A stretch of 64,000 nt of DNA from Deltaproteobacteria bacterium (GTDB taxonomy: Bacteria > Myxococcota_A > Polyangia > HGW-17 > SLPX01). The stretch covers positions 20,172 through 84,171 of the forward strand of contig JAGGXR010000060.1 of NCBI GenBank assembly GCA_021162935.1, written 5' to 3'. The stretch's first letter is position 1, and the number at the start of each line of letters is the position of its first letter. The notes under the pieces are model-generated. The model was not told the DNA's origin. It did not search any database and was given only the letters and a program-made list of their open reading frames with translations. A program made the translations under genes and the position numbers. Below, piece by piece: positions 9,601 to 17,979 of the stretch.

Positions 9601-10490
9601 AACGCGATCAGACCGGCAAGGTCTTCGAAGGGACCGGCGCTGATGGACGGAATGGTCCTACAGATGTTGAGTGCGTCGAGGGCGCCCTTGCGACTGCCGG
9701 ACCCTCCTTCGATGAGGGCACCCATCGTTTCGACGAATGCTTCGGCCAGCCTCTTGAGTTCGACCTGCGATCGAGTTGCTTCGTCCAGATCCAGGGCCGG
9801 CCCTTCCAGGGCTTGGTCAGGAATGGCATTCTTGACGAGATGGGTCACCACCTCGACGATGGCGTCTGCTCCGACGCCCTGGATGGCCAGGTGCGCTTCG
9901 GTGTCGTCGTCGCTGTATCGTGTGACGACGCGGTCGCGTACCACAGTCGTCACGATCCTGTGGACCTCCCGGTCGTCGGGTTGAACCGACACGTCCGGGG
10001 GGAGACCGGCTTCGATGGGAAACTGTCGTAGGAGGGTGAGGCAGAAGGAATGGATGGTGGAGATGCGCAGATGTCCCACCGCGCCGAGCAACGCTCTGGC
10101 ACGCTGCTGCAGGTCGTGTGCAGGCTCATGGAGCGCTTCGGAATCCACGGTGACGGGCAGTTCGCCGTCGCGAGTGATGTGCAACAGGTCGCCCGTGACG
10201 CGCGAGAGCATTTCAGTGGCTGCGGCGTCGGTGAAGGTCAGTGCCACGACCCCGCCTGCCACGGTCCGTGCGATGGCGTCCGGGGACCTTTCGGGGCCGG
10301 CTTCCGTCTCGGCCCGAGTCCAGCCCCTACCCAGACACCAGACCAGAATGCGCGCCGTCAGGATTGCGGTCTTGCCGGTCCCGGCGCCCGCCTCCACGAC
10401 CAGCGGATTTTCGAAGTCTGTTTGAGCTGTTCGTCGCGCCTGCGAATCCTGTTCGAGGAGGATCGTTGCCTGGTTCTTGCTTCCAGTCAC
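6645..10490 (-). CDS. addA: AddA/RecB-like UvrD-family helicase-nuclease
   Basis: ATP-driven 3'-5' helicase subunit that, with AddB, resects double-strand breaks for RecA loading. Superfamily 1 motifs are complete: Walker A GAGTGKT (35-41), motif II DEFQDT (about 424), GDPKQSIYSWR, TIHGAKGLGFD and YVAMTRAK. The C-terminus carries a RecB-type nuclease domain with GAIDLF and ADYKTD (about residue 1223). The GTG at 10490 is chosen because AAAGGAGG lies six bases upstream and it overlaps the addB stop as GTGA; the longer open frame has no SD. Length of 1281 aa is normal for AddA. Confidence 0.92.
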   Translation of the reverse strand: MTGSKNQATILLEQDSQARRTAQTDFENPLVVEAGAGTGKTAILTARILVWCLGRGWTRAETEAGPERSPDAIARTVAGGVVALTFTDAAATEMLSRVTGDLLHITRDGELPVTVDSEALHEPAHDLQQRARALLGAVGHLRISTIHSFCLTLLRQFPIEAGLPPDVSVQPDDREVHRIVTTVVRDRVVTRYSDDDTEAHLAIQGVGADAIVEVVTHLVKNAIPDQALEGPALDLDEATRSQVELKRLAEAFVETMGALIEGGSGSRKGALDALNICRTIPSISAGPFEDLAGLIAFARRINNAVQEHASGMSKLHSWKKRQVTNTEKNLFPPDRNDGPDWIAEWAGPFLSLLDKFDTTRINGLILVEQALPVIKDTLWAARSAMEAQGSITFEQLLVRTGTLLRDHPRVAAMVRGGIHQILVDEFQDTSAEQCDILRSIALTGPSKKRPKLFLVGDPKQSIYSWRSADLAAYDDFVQKIVLSGGHKVTLHRNFRSLQPILNEVQRVIEPIMNEESGIQPPFEPLVAHRSDEDPDAPRRAVEYWTSDRRIDKQRKADKKTNTNEQESEVDAQRTDEKTIITSWNNADAEAVEAEVIARDMADLNRSGVPWNEMALLLRATTAADQYLEAFKRRDVPYTMAKSHGYYQRREVIEAAAACQTIFDPTDDVALLTLLRSPLAGVPDAALLPLWEAGIADLTRRLGSPDEQADAQILGLVERLITRTEHTLRDRDIPRMDRIAGWPQAAQHTLAAIADLRRIARSATADQFVDRMRRLLPTEPLAAARFAGPHRLANLDRFFTRLTEQMEEQAGRPRALVETLRRAIQDQAPEREAERADTSGDAVVVTTIHGAKGLGFDHVYLANIHHKKGSDNKSLLPVFVQMEGQWHFRLFGHRSWNYETTRIRAERVEEAEAIRLLYVAMTRAKNRLVLVGKIPWWDHKSGHGSLLGLLEPRLKNDPDAPLFGTGPTKGEASTEVHEAQPPSGAIRWRFTVRELEQSRQGLAGSTARTEVQPISGSHTSEWNHLLNQAKDRIDSLAGRQNRAHERMRHPLSAPASSRVASRVEVLFRHTEKLQVESDARDRLSPDPLMDRGTAMAVGTLIHDALEHWDLKRTLDEEVARQLERMERLTGSTPSLSEAQRTACLQDATHILRHLGKPSPLMERLVGLAGHIIGREFPVLGPVDLAHPWSEAPTHLGPISHVTGAIDLFYEDPADPTGNTWVVADYKTDRIEGASDLNRHIKAYRPQIEFYAQCVAQAHPERHVRMELWFVTQDRIVDLEALR

Positions 10491-13400
10491 GAGCGTCCTC
10501 CTTTCGTTTTCTTGGCCGTCATTCCTGCGAAGGTTTCCTGCCACCATTTAGGCTTTTGGTTCGTTTCTCCCTTGCGGAGATCGTCGGCCCATCGGTCGAG
10601 TCGAGCCGCAAGGCTGGTGTCCAGGCGCAGACAGACGGGGCGTACGGAGCACGAGTCGCACATGATGCGCGGTTTTATGGGAATCGGAGGAAACAGTCCC
10701 CGACTCAGGCCGTCCATGAACGGAACGACCCGTTGCTCGAAGGTATCGGCGTGGGCCGCCTTTTCTTCGGGGCCGAAGTCGATACGGCGATCCGCATCGT
10801 CCAGGTCGGGGGACAGGTAGAGATAGCGGCCCGATGCATCGTTTCGGGCCATTGCATACGCCATGGCCTGAAACCGTCCATCGTTGAGCATTTTTTGCGG
10901 TTTGCTTTCGTTCTTGTTGGGACGTTTGCCTGTCTTGTAGTCCACCAGGAGAACCGAGTCTGCGACTCGGTCCACTCGATCCGCTCGGAATCGGAGTGTC
11001 CGGCCGTCGACCAGACAACTTCCGCTGATTTCGCATCCAAGGACGAGAGGCGGATCCTCAGCCCAATCGGAGGTCCTGGCTGCTTCGAGGAACCTGGCGA
11101 CCTTGCCGCGGAGCACGACCTCGAGCCGTTGTGCATCCAGGCCGGCCTTGGCGAGTTGGTCACGGCATGCCTGATCCACGATGCGTTCGAGACGCTCCGG
11201 TTCGGGCCAGGATATCGGGGTCGGTGTCACTGTGACGATTTCATCGAGATTCCCAGGCCCATGCTGCCCTGTTTTTCTCGCCGCCTGCGGGAGTTGGTCG
11301 CTGACCAGCAGTTGGAGCGCCTTGTGGAGGGCAGCGCCCACCAAGCTTGCCTCCAAGTCCAGGGAGTCTCCTGCCGGAGGCTCGACGCGCAGGACACGAT
11401 CCAGGAACGTCCGCCATGGACAGTGCGCCATGGCTTCCACCTGGGTCACCCAGGACGCTGCCTTTCGGTTGTGGAACACGAGGCCCAGATACGGACCTGG
11501 ACCGCTGTCCGGATGGGCGTCCTGTTCTGCCAGGATGTTCAACCTGGCCCGAGCAGGAGTCGGCTCGATGCGTTTGGACGGGTTGGCCTGATGCGTGGGA
11601 GATGCGTTCGGCCCGTCCACATGGCGGGTGTCCTGGATTGCCTCTCGTTCGGCCTGGTCGAGAAGCACGACCAGGTTCGACGAACGGACTTTGGAGCCGG
11701 GATTCGCCAGTGCGTCCAGGATAGCCAGGTCTGCGGCGTCGCGCAGAGCCAGGATGTCGGAGTCGTTTCCGTCGTGGCTCGATTGGATGGCCTGGGCCAG
11801 GGCGGTCGGGGCGGGATGCTCGATGGGCACTCGGACGACCTGGTCGTCGCCGATATTTTGGACGAGTCGAAGCTGTTCCACCAGAGGCGAGACAAGCAGG
11901 TTCGTCTCTTCGTTCGAGGTGAGGTTCCAGGAGAGATGGACATTGGGCGCAGCGGACAGGAGTTGATCGAACAGGTACTGGTCCTCGGTGATGCCCTCCA
12001 TTTTGATTGGGAGATCACCGAGGACGGGTCTGAGGAGGATGCGTATACGATCGGGAAGGAACAGATCTTCTGTGGCCTGTCTGGGAAACAGACCTTTGTT
12101 GAGCCCCACTAGGAACAGATGCTCGAACGTACAGGCTCTGGCCTGGGTCACGGTCATGATCTGGACGCCGCCTCCGTTGCCGCCCAGCGCCGTGCGCCCC
12201 ACTCCGTCGAAATGCGCCTGGACGGCAGTGAAGAACTCCTGCTTCGAGATGGGGAGAGCCGGTGGAAGGAGTTTGGAGAGTCGGCGTGGATCGAAGAAGG
12301 CTGCGAATTCGGTCTGATCTCTGCATCCCGAGACCGGACGGTTCTCGCTGGGGGGGCAGTCACTCCACCAATCGAGTTTCTTGGTGGCCAGAGTTTCGAG
12401 CAGTTCGACGTGCTCGGCGAACGTCGCTTGTCTCGGCCAGTTGGCAAGCATGTCGTCGATGGCTGCGAGACGCTCGAGCCATTGGCGGACGGTTGCGACG
12501 GGGAGGGTGCGACCGTGGCGGGACGTCTCACCGTTTGGGTCTCCGTCTGGGTCCACATAAGGCCGGATGGGCAGATCTAAAGTGTCTCGGTCCATCCAGG
12601 TGCGATCCATGAGGGCCATGGCCTCGCTCAGGTCGCCGAGGTGATGGATGCCCAGGATTTGGCAGGCCTGCCATAGGTCGGACCAAGCAGGTCCTGGTTC
12701 GTCTGTTGTCGAGGGTGCGAGAAGGCTCGGGCCCTGGAGCAGAAGGTCTGTCTGTGCTTGGCTTCCCTGTTGGAGTAGGTCGCACAGCGCCTTGAGTTTC
12801 CTGCCCAGCGGAGCGATCGGCCCACTGTTGGTTCGGGACAGTCCCGGTGCGTCCGAGGGGTTCGAATAGGGGATGCCCATGCGGGAAAAGAGCGTTCGGA
12901 TCGGCGCCACGTAGGCAGACAGGTCTCTTGCCACCACAGCGATGGACTCGGGCAGGACGCCTTGGTCCAGGCGCGCTGCAATGGCGAGCCCCACGGCGCG
13001 GATTTCGGCTCGAGGGTTGGGCGCCGAGACAAAGGAAAATTGGGAATGTGGATCCCGCACGCCTGGGTGCGAGGCATCCTGTTCGCCCACGTCTTCTTCC
13101 CCCGGCGGTGGGGACGGAAACGTTTCCAGCAAGGAGAGTCGTTCCTGGAGACGATTGGTGAAGGACCAGGCAGGGTTGGGGCCGTCGATCGCGGCCGTGT
13201 GGCTGACGGGGAGATCGAGGAACAGGGCCGTGTCCCTGTGCCGGGTCAACGCTTCCATCAGATCCAGGGCCGCTCCGGTTGCGTCGGAGAAGCCGTAGAC
13301 ACAGAAGCTGTGCCCCTTGCGCCAGCCCGCCGCAATCTGCTCCACCGCTTGGGCCGCTCTTGCATAGAGGTCCGTGCAGGGAGGCAGGATCTGCGCCTGC

Positions 13401-13963
13401 TTCGACACGGCCTGTGCGATCCGGATCACGGCCTTTGCTCGTTGCAGACACTGGGAGTCGATGTGGGCCTGGACAGCCGCCGGGGCGTCGAGCGCTTCTA
13501 TGCAGATGTCGGCGATGTGAGGTTCGTTCGTTTCATGGTGGAGGTCGTTGGCCATCTCTGTTCGTTGCAGGTCGATATCGAGTCCGGCATGGCGCAGGTC
13601 GCTGATGCTGCCCGTCAGAGCGAGATGCGGCTTGTCGGTGGTCGCTCGAAGTTCCGCGTACAGAGCGGGTTCCTCCTTGAGGGCTCGGCCCACGAGCAGC
13701 GTTGCGATTTGCTCGTGGCAGGTCCATGGCGCCCCGGTGGCTTCGAGTATCTCCTCGGCCAGTCGGTGGAGCGTGACCACCTGGACTCCGAGCAGGCCAC
13801 CGCCTCTGGCCAGGTACCGGCCCACGTGTCGAACCAGGACCTGGGAAGGAACCACGATGGTGAGGGGGCGCGGTGCGTCCTGTCGGACATAGTAGGCCAG
13901 ACGTGCCATGAGCCGCATGGGCCCAGCGTCGGACAGGACGAACCTCGTGTTGATCGATTTCAT
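10487..13963 (-). CDS. addB: AddB-like nuclease/helicase-like subunit
   Basis: Partner of AddA in double-strand break processing. The N-terminal part is a diverged helicase-like fold (TIVVPSQVLVRHVGRYL). The C-terminal third has a PD-(D/E)XK nuclease motif (VLLVDYKTGKRP, then QAMAYAMA). Four cysteines typical of the AddB iron-sulfur clamp are present: one in AHCPWRTFLDRVL and three in CDSCSVRPVC. The ATG at 13963 is preferred to the one at 13969 because AAAGGA then sits five bases upstream. Length (1158 aa) and order (addB then addA) fit AddAB of other bacteria. Confidence 0.88.
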   Translation of the reverse strand: MKSINTRFVLSDAGPMRLMARLAYYVRQDAPRPLTIVVPSQVLVRHVGRYLARGGGLLGVQVVTLHRLAEEILEATGAPWTCHEQIATLLVGRALKEEPALYAELRATTDKPHLALTGSISDLRHAGLDIDLQRTEMANDLHHETNEPHIADICIEALDAPAAVQAHIDSQCLQRAKAVIRIAQAVSKQAQILPPCTDLYARAAQAVEQIAAGWRKGHSFCVYGFSDATGAALDLMEALTRHRDTALFLDLPVSHTAAIDGPNPAWSFTNRLQERLSLLETFPSPPPGEEDVGEQDASHPGVRDPHSQFSFVSAPNPRAEIRAVGLAIAARLDQGVLPESIAVVARDLSAYVAPIRTLFSRMGIPYSNPSDAPGLSRTNSGPIAPLGRKLKALCDLLQQGSQAQTDLLLQGPSLLAPSTTDEPGPAWSDLWQACQILGIHHLGDLSEAMALMDRTWMDRDTLDLPIRPYVDPDGDPNGETSRHGRTLPVATVRQWLERLAAIDDMLANWPRQATFAEHVELLETLATKKLDWWSDCPPSENRPVSGCRDQTEFAAFFDPRRLSKLLPPALPISKQEFFTAVQAHFDGVGRTALGGNGGGVQIMTVTQARACTFEHLFLVGLNKGLFPRQATEDLFLPDRIRILLRPVLGDLPIKMEGITEDQYLFDQLLSAAPNVHLSWNLTSNEETNLLVSPLVEQLRLVQNIGDDQVVRVPIEHPAPTALAQAIQSSHDGNDSDILALRDAADLAILDALANPGSKVRSSNLVVLLDQAEREAIQDTRHVDGPNASPTHQANPSKRIEPTPARARLNILAEQDAHPDSGPGPYLGLVFHNRKAASWVTQVEAMAHCPWRTFLDRVLRVEPPAGDSLDLEASLVGAALHKALQLLVSDQLPQAARKTGQHGPGNLDEIVTVTPTPISWPEPERLERIVDQACRDQLAKAGLDAQRLEVVLRGKVARFLEAARTSDWAEDPPLVLGCEISGSCLVDGRTLRFRADRVDRVADSVLLVDYKTGKRPNKNESKPQKMLNDGRFQAMAYAMARNDASGRYLYLSPDLDDADRRIDFGPEEKAAHADTFEQRVVPFMDGLSRGLFPPIPIKPRIMCDSCSVRPVCLRLDTSLAARLDRWADDLRKGETNQKPKWWQETFAGMTAKKTKGGRS

Positions 13964-13986
13964 GGGCATCCTTTGGCGAAATCAAG

Positions 13987-14043
13987 ATTGCAGATTCGAT
14001 ATATACTGCAATGAGTCTCGACCTTTCCAGAACATATTTGTTC
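13987..14043. promoter_or_regulatory. two inverted repeats in the addBA promoter region
   Basis: ATTGCAG and CTGCAAT face each other across 12 bp at 13987-14012, enclosing an AT-rich TATATA core that could hold a -10 box on the minus strand. GAACA and TGTTC face each other across 4 bp at 14030-14043. Both lie within 80 bp of the addB start. The second recalls LexA boxes with GAAC/GTTC half-sites, but its spacing differs from the Bacillus-type box. Regulator unknown. Confidence 0.4.
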
Positions 14044-14217
14044 ATGACGTCGAATCATGACGTTGCGTGATAGGACCGCCGTTTCATCCAGACGATGTCC
14101 TTGGATCGCTGTGTGAATCCTGTTTGGGAGATAGATGAGGCACGAGACCCGAATGGGCGTGGCGGTGGTCGATGGTGAATCGGAGGTGGACTGAGAAGAC
14201 GGGTGGAACCGGAGATT

Positions 14218-15105
14218 CTAGTGGTGCTTGCGGCGTGCCTTCATTTGTTTGGCAAGGACTGCATCTTCTGGAATCATGAAGGGATCTTCTTCGGCTCGCA
14301 GCGTGATCTTGGTATCGGACAGGCCCTTGCAATAGCAGCCCGTGTCGTACTGCTTCTGGACGCGGCCCTTGCAGACCGATGGCGGCGTTTCCACGTAGAA
14401 GTTGAGCTCGTGGACCGTGCCGGGATTCTGCAGATACAGGTAATAGTGCGTATCCGTGCGTCCGTATGGGCGTAATTTGCACTGGTCCTTTTTGATCTTC
14501 TTGCCGTTTTCCACGACTTCGACTTTTTGGCAGTCGTATTCTTCCCAGTATTGGGCGATGACCCGGCCCTGGAATTTGCGGTTCACTTCGAATTTGACCC
14601 AGGCCTTGCACACGTCTTTGTAATGGCCGGGGCCGGTCCGTTTGGCGAAGTAGGGATCATCGGGAGGCACCCAGGCGCCGGCGATTTTGGAATCTAGGAT
14701 CTTGAAGGGATTCGACCCTCCAGGTTTGCTCACGCCCTTGATGGGGGGCGGGCCGCAGATGGTCTTCCAGGTCCAGGGGAGCTGAGTGTCTGGGATGCCC
14801 TTTTCTGCAAGTGCTTCACAGTCGGACTTGAGGGGCAGGGAACGCAACCGCTTGTAGAACTTGAGGGCGCGATCCTGGTCCACGTCTTTGTTGTTCGATT
14901 CGGAAAGTTTTCGGAGGCAATCCAAGGACCATTTACAGACCGAAGCGTTGCCGGAGATATCCAGGCAGACGTTGTTCACACACTTGAGCGACTTCTTGCA
15001 CTCGACCTGCTTGCGACAGGAATGCCCTTCCCCGTACTTTTTCTGGCAACTGGATAGACCGAAGGACAGCAGGACTCCGATCGCAACAAGGATGGCTTTC
15101 TTCAT
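14218..15105 (-). CDS. Cys-rich lipoprotein of unknown function
   Basis: A lipoprotein signal peptide ends in LSSC (Cys20), so the protein is probably membrane-anchored. It is followed by a small Cys-rich module (GHSCRKQVECKKSLKCVNNVCL) of a type common in Myxococcota lipoproteins. The rest (about residues 60-295) is Lys- and Tyr-rich with a few more cysteines (GCYCKG) and no family I recognise; the region around residues 170-255 looks like beta strands. The ATG at 15105 has GGGAGGAA just upstream. The gene stands alone, downstream of a 295-bp gap. Confidence 0.75.
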   Translation of the reverse strand: MKKAILVAIGVLLSFGLSSCQKKYGEGHSCRKQVECKKSLKCVNNVCLDISGNASVCKWSLDCLRKLSESNNKDVDQDRALKFYKRLRSLPLKSDCEALAEKGIPDTQLPWTWKTICGPPPIKGVSKPGGSNPFKILDSKIAGAWVPPDDPYFAKRTGPGHYKDVCKAWVKFEVNRKFQGRVIAQYWEEYDCQKVEVVENGKKIKKDQCKLRPYGRTDTHYYLYLQNPGTVHELNFYVETPPSVCKGRVQKQYDTGCYCKGLSDTKITLRAEEDPFMIPEDAVLAKQMKARRKHH

Positions 15106-15400
15106 GACTTCCTCCCAGACTGTGGTTTTCGACCGTACCAGGAGGCTTTATACTGCAACAGGGCGGGTTTTTTCCAGTTTTTATTGTGAAAAAGTCGATT
15201 GACGGTATCTGCAGAGCTTCTATCATGCGAGGCGGAAGGCGGATCTGTCCCGGAAGGGACGTTCGGCCCGTCCCGGATCGTGGGCCCCCTTTGGCCGCAC
15301 TCGGCTGTCCCTGGGCGACGGTTCGGTGAGGCGTTGGAGTCCAAAGGTTTCGAGGCCTCGGGTGTGGTTCGATGAAGGGCCGCTCGGGGCCGCAGGTGCA

Positions 15401-16249
15401 ATGGATATGGCATCGAAACGTTCCACGTGGCGCGATTTGTTGGAGCGCGGCGCAGAAAAGCTCAGTGAGGGAAAGTACCAAGAGGCTGTCCGTTGGTTCG
15501 AAGCTGCCTATGCCCAGGCACCCCATGAGCCACTGGTCTGCTACGCTCTTGGTAGGGAGCGCATGCGGCAGCGGCGATACGACGAGTCCGAGGTGTTGCT
15601 CCGCCGAGCCTGGGAGGATGACCGTTCCCTCCTGTCGGCGGGGTTGAGTCTCGTGCGTCTTCTGGGCCTTCACCTCGGCAAGGATGAAGAGGCTCGTCAG
15701 ATTTTGGACGCCATGCGCGAGGATGCCGAGTCGGCTGGGGACGAGGAGTTGGTTGCCCTCGTCGAAGGGGAACTCGATCTGCGTCGGGGTGAGCGGGCCG
15801 AACACGCCATCGAGGTCTTTCGGTCTCTCATGGAGTCGGGGCGCGCGGGAGTCGCGGCTCGTGACGGCCTCGCTCGGGCCTATAATGTCAAGGGCATTCG
15901 TTTGGCGCGGTCCGGCAGGGCACACGAGGCGCTTTTCGTACTGAAACAGGCTACGGATCTGGTCGAGGATTGGGCTCCTCCCATGGTAAACATGGGAGTC
16001 GTGTTCCAGACCATGGGGAAGGTGCGCAGAGCGAAGAAGGAGTACCTTCGCGCACTGGTCGTGGAGCCGGATAGTCCGACCGCTCTGTTCAACCTGGGGA
16101 AGTTGGCCATGCGCCAGGAGGAACTGAATCAGGCGTCCGCCTATTTTCGGCAGCTCCTGGAACGGCATCCATCCTATCCTGGTGTGCGGTCCGTCCTGGC
16201 CGAGTTGACGAGACGCAAGCGGGCCTTACTCAACAAGGCGCCCAAGTAG
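15401..16249 (+). CDS. TPR-repeat protein
   Basis: Nearly all of the 282 residues form tetratricopeptide helices: LSEGKYQEAVRWFEAAYAQ, QRRYDESEVLLRRAWEDD, RSGRAHEALFVLKQATDL, TMGKVRRAKKEYLRALVVEP, and MRQEELNQASAYFRQLLER. TPRs bind other proteins; no catalytic domain or signal peptide is present, so it is probably a cytoplasmic adaptor. The ATG at 15401 is chosen because CAGG lies a few bases upstream and the repeats begin soon after; a GTG at 15326 would add 25 atypical residues. It converges on the HtrA gene. Confidence 0.8.
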   Translation: MDMASKRSTWRDLLERGAEKLSEGKYQEAVRWFEAAYAQAPHEPLVCYALGRERMRQRRYDESEVLLRRAWEDDRSLLSAGLSLVRLLGLHLGKDEEARQILDAMREDAESAGDEELVALVEGELDLRRGERAEHAIEVFRSLMESGRAGVAARDGLARAYNVKGIRLARSGRAHEALFVLKQATDLVEDWAPPMVNMGVVFQTMGKVRRAKKEYLRALVVEPDSPTALFNLGKLAMRQEELNQASAYFRQLLERHPSYPGVRSVLAELTRRKRALLNKAPK

Positions 16250-16318
16250 GGCCATCCACGAGGCACGTCGTTGGTGGTTTTTGTTTGGGGGGGGGGACGG
16301 CCTCGCCAGCGGGGCGGC

Positions 16319-17809
16319 TCAGCGGTTCGGGACCAGAATCCATCGGGTGCCACGAGGGGACGTGACGAGCAGGGGAACGTCCGTGCCTCTGCGGTATCGG
16401 TTCAGGGTTCTGACGAAATCGGCCGGCGTTCCAACGGGGCGATCGCCCACCTGGAGGACGACTTCACCTCTGGCCAGGCCGGCGAGATGAGCTGGACTGT
16501 TGCGTTGCACCGATGTGATCACGAGTCCGACGCCTGCCGGTACACCGTAGAGTCGGGCCATTTGTGGGGTCATGGGCGTCATGGTGAGCCCCAGGTGCCT
16601 GGTTTTGTGGCCCGGTTGGTCCAGTGGATTGAGCGCTGCCATGACTGTCCTGACCGTGACTTTTTTTGTGCCTCGTAGGATGACGATAGGTACGGTTTTT
16701 CCAATGCCGGCAATGGCTGCCATCCAAGGCAGATTATCCGCTTTTTCGACAGGTTTTCCGTTGAATTCGATGATCACGTCACCTGGCAGGATACCCGCCC
16801 GTGCCGCCGGTGACCCCGAGACAACCTGGGATACCAGGGCGCCCTTTCGGGACCGAAGGCCGAGGGATGCCTGGAGCGACGGCGTGACCGGTTGGATGGA
16901 CACCCCAAGATAGCTTCGCGGCGCGCGTCCGTGTTTTTCGAGCAGCGGCATGATCACTTTGGCCATGTTGATAGGGATGGCGAACCCAATGCCCGCGCCG
17001 CGTGAGTCGATGGCGCTGTTGATGCCCACGACCTCGCCGTGCATGTTGATCAATGGACCACCCGAGTTTCCCGGGTTGATGGAGGCATCCGTCTGAATGA
17101 AGTTCCAGTAGGGACTTCGTTTGCCTCCCGGCGCGATGTTGTGTCGGCCCTTTGCGCTGACGATGCCGGCGGTGACCGTGTGGTCCAGTCCAAACGGGTT
17201 TCCGATGGCCACGACTGGTTCTCCGATTTGGAGCGCATCCGAGTCGCCGAGTTTTGCAACCGGCAAAGGCTTTTTCGCGTTGATCGTGATGAGGGCGATG
17301 TCTGTGCCTGGGTCGGCCCCCACCACTTTGGCTCGAAATTCTTGGTCATCGGCCAGGCGGACCATGATCACATCGGCGCCGTGAATGACGTGATTGTTCG
17401 TCAGGATCAGCCCGTCGGAACGGACAATGAACCCGGTCCCGAGGCTCGTGGCCCTGTGTCGTCCACGAGGCATCCAATGGTAGAGTGGGCTCGAGGCGAA
17501 ATCTTTGACCGTGGCGATGTGCACCACGGTGGGGCCCACTCGATGGACCAACTGCACGAAGTTGTATGGGCGCGTTGCTGTGGCCGCCGTCCGGGATGGC
17601 AGCCTATTGGTCCCATGGTCACCGAGCGTATGGGCAGCGGGTTGGATGGATGTTTTCGGCGCTGTTTTCTGCTCGGGTGTAGGCCGACTGGATCCAGGGT
17701 GCATGATCCGTCCCACCGTGAGGACGAACAGACCGTAGGACAGGGCGATGCTTACGACAGCGGTGCCCGCCAGAGCCGGAACGAGATGCTTCGCGGTGGA
17801 ATCGGACAT
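16319..17809 (-). CDS. HtrA/DegP-family serine protease with two PDZ domains
   Basis: Envelope quality-control protease that degrades misfolded periplasmic proteins. One N-terminal membrane segment (ALAGTAVVSIALSYGLFVL) anchors it, followed by a linker. The trypsin-like domain has the triad His140 (TNNHVI), Asp170 (TDIAL) and Ser249 (GNSGGP). Two PDZ domains follow (PRSYLGVSIQ onward, and RHLGLTMTPM onward), both with carboxylate-binding loops. Length (496 aa) is normal. CGGAGG lies five bases before the start. It is divergent from the propeller gene at 17980. Confidence 0.93.
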   Translation of the reverse strand: MSDSTAKHLVPALAGTAVVSIALSYGLFVLTVGRIMHPGSSRPTPEQKTAPKTSIQPAAHTLGDHGTNRLPSRTAATATRPYNFVQLVHRVGPTVVHIATVKDFASSPLYHWMPRGRHRATSLGTGFIVRSDGLILTNNHVIHGADVIMVRLADDQEFRAKVVGADPGTDIALITINAKKPLPVAKLGDSDALQIGEPVVAIGNPFGLDHTVTAGIVSAKGRHNIAPGGKRSPYWNFIQTDASINPGNSGGPLINMHGEVVGINSAIDSRGAGIGFAIPINMAKVIMPLLEKHGRAPRSYLGVSIQPVTPSLQASLGLRSRKGALVSQVVSGSPAARAGILPGDVIIEFNGKPVEKADNLPWMAAIAGIGKTVPIVILRGTKKVTVRTVMAALNPLDQPGHKTRHLGLTMTPMTPQMARLYGVPAGVGLVITSVQRNSPAHLAGLARGEVVLQVGDRPVGTPADFVRTLNRYRRGTDVPLLVTSPRGTRWILVPNR

Positions 17810-17979
17810 GGTGGCCTCCGGGTCGGCTTTGCTGCGTCAGTGGATGTGACCGGTAGCATAACGATTGTGACCGCTGGGGCAAGGGCAGAAGTGCGTTGAC
17901 TCATTTCCGAGACGAGCATAGGTTTGCTGCTGCGTCTCGTTTCGATCCGCAGTAGGAACCGGCTTGAGGAGGATGGTCG

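Noticed and set aside
6645..10547. Start of addA at 10547
   Set aside because: No SD there; GTG at 10490 has AAAGGAGG and the coupled GTGA overlap.
16287..16296. Run of ten G residues between convergent genes, and shorter G runs near 44651 and 53672
   Set aside because: All lie between genes or after stop codons, so slippage would not switch a reading frame.
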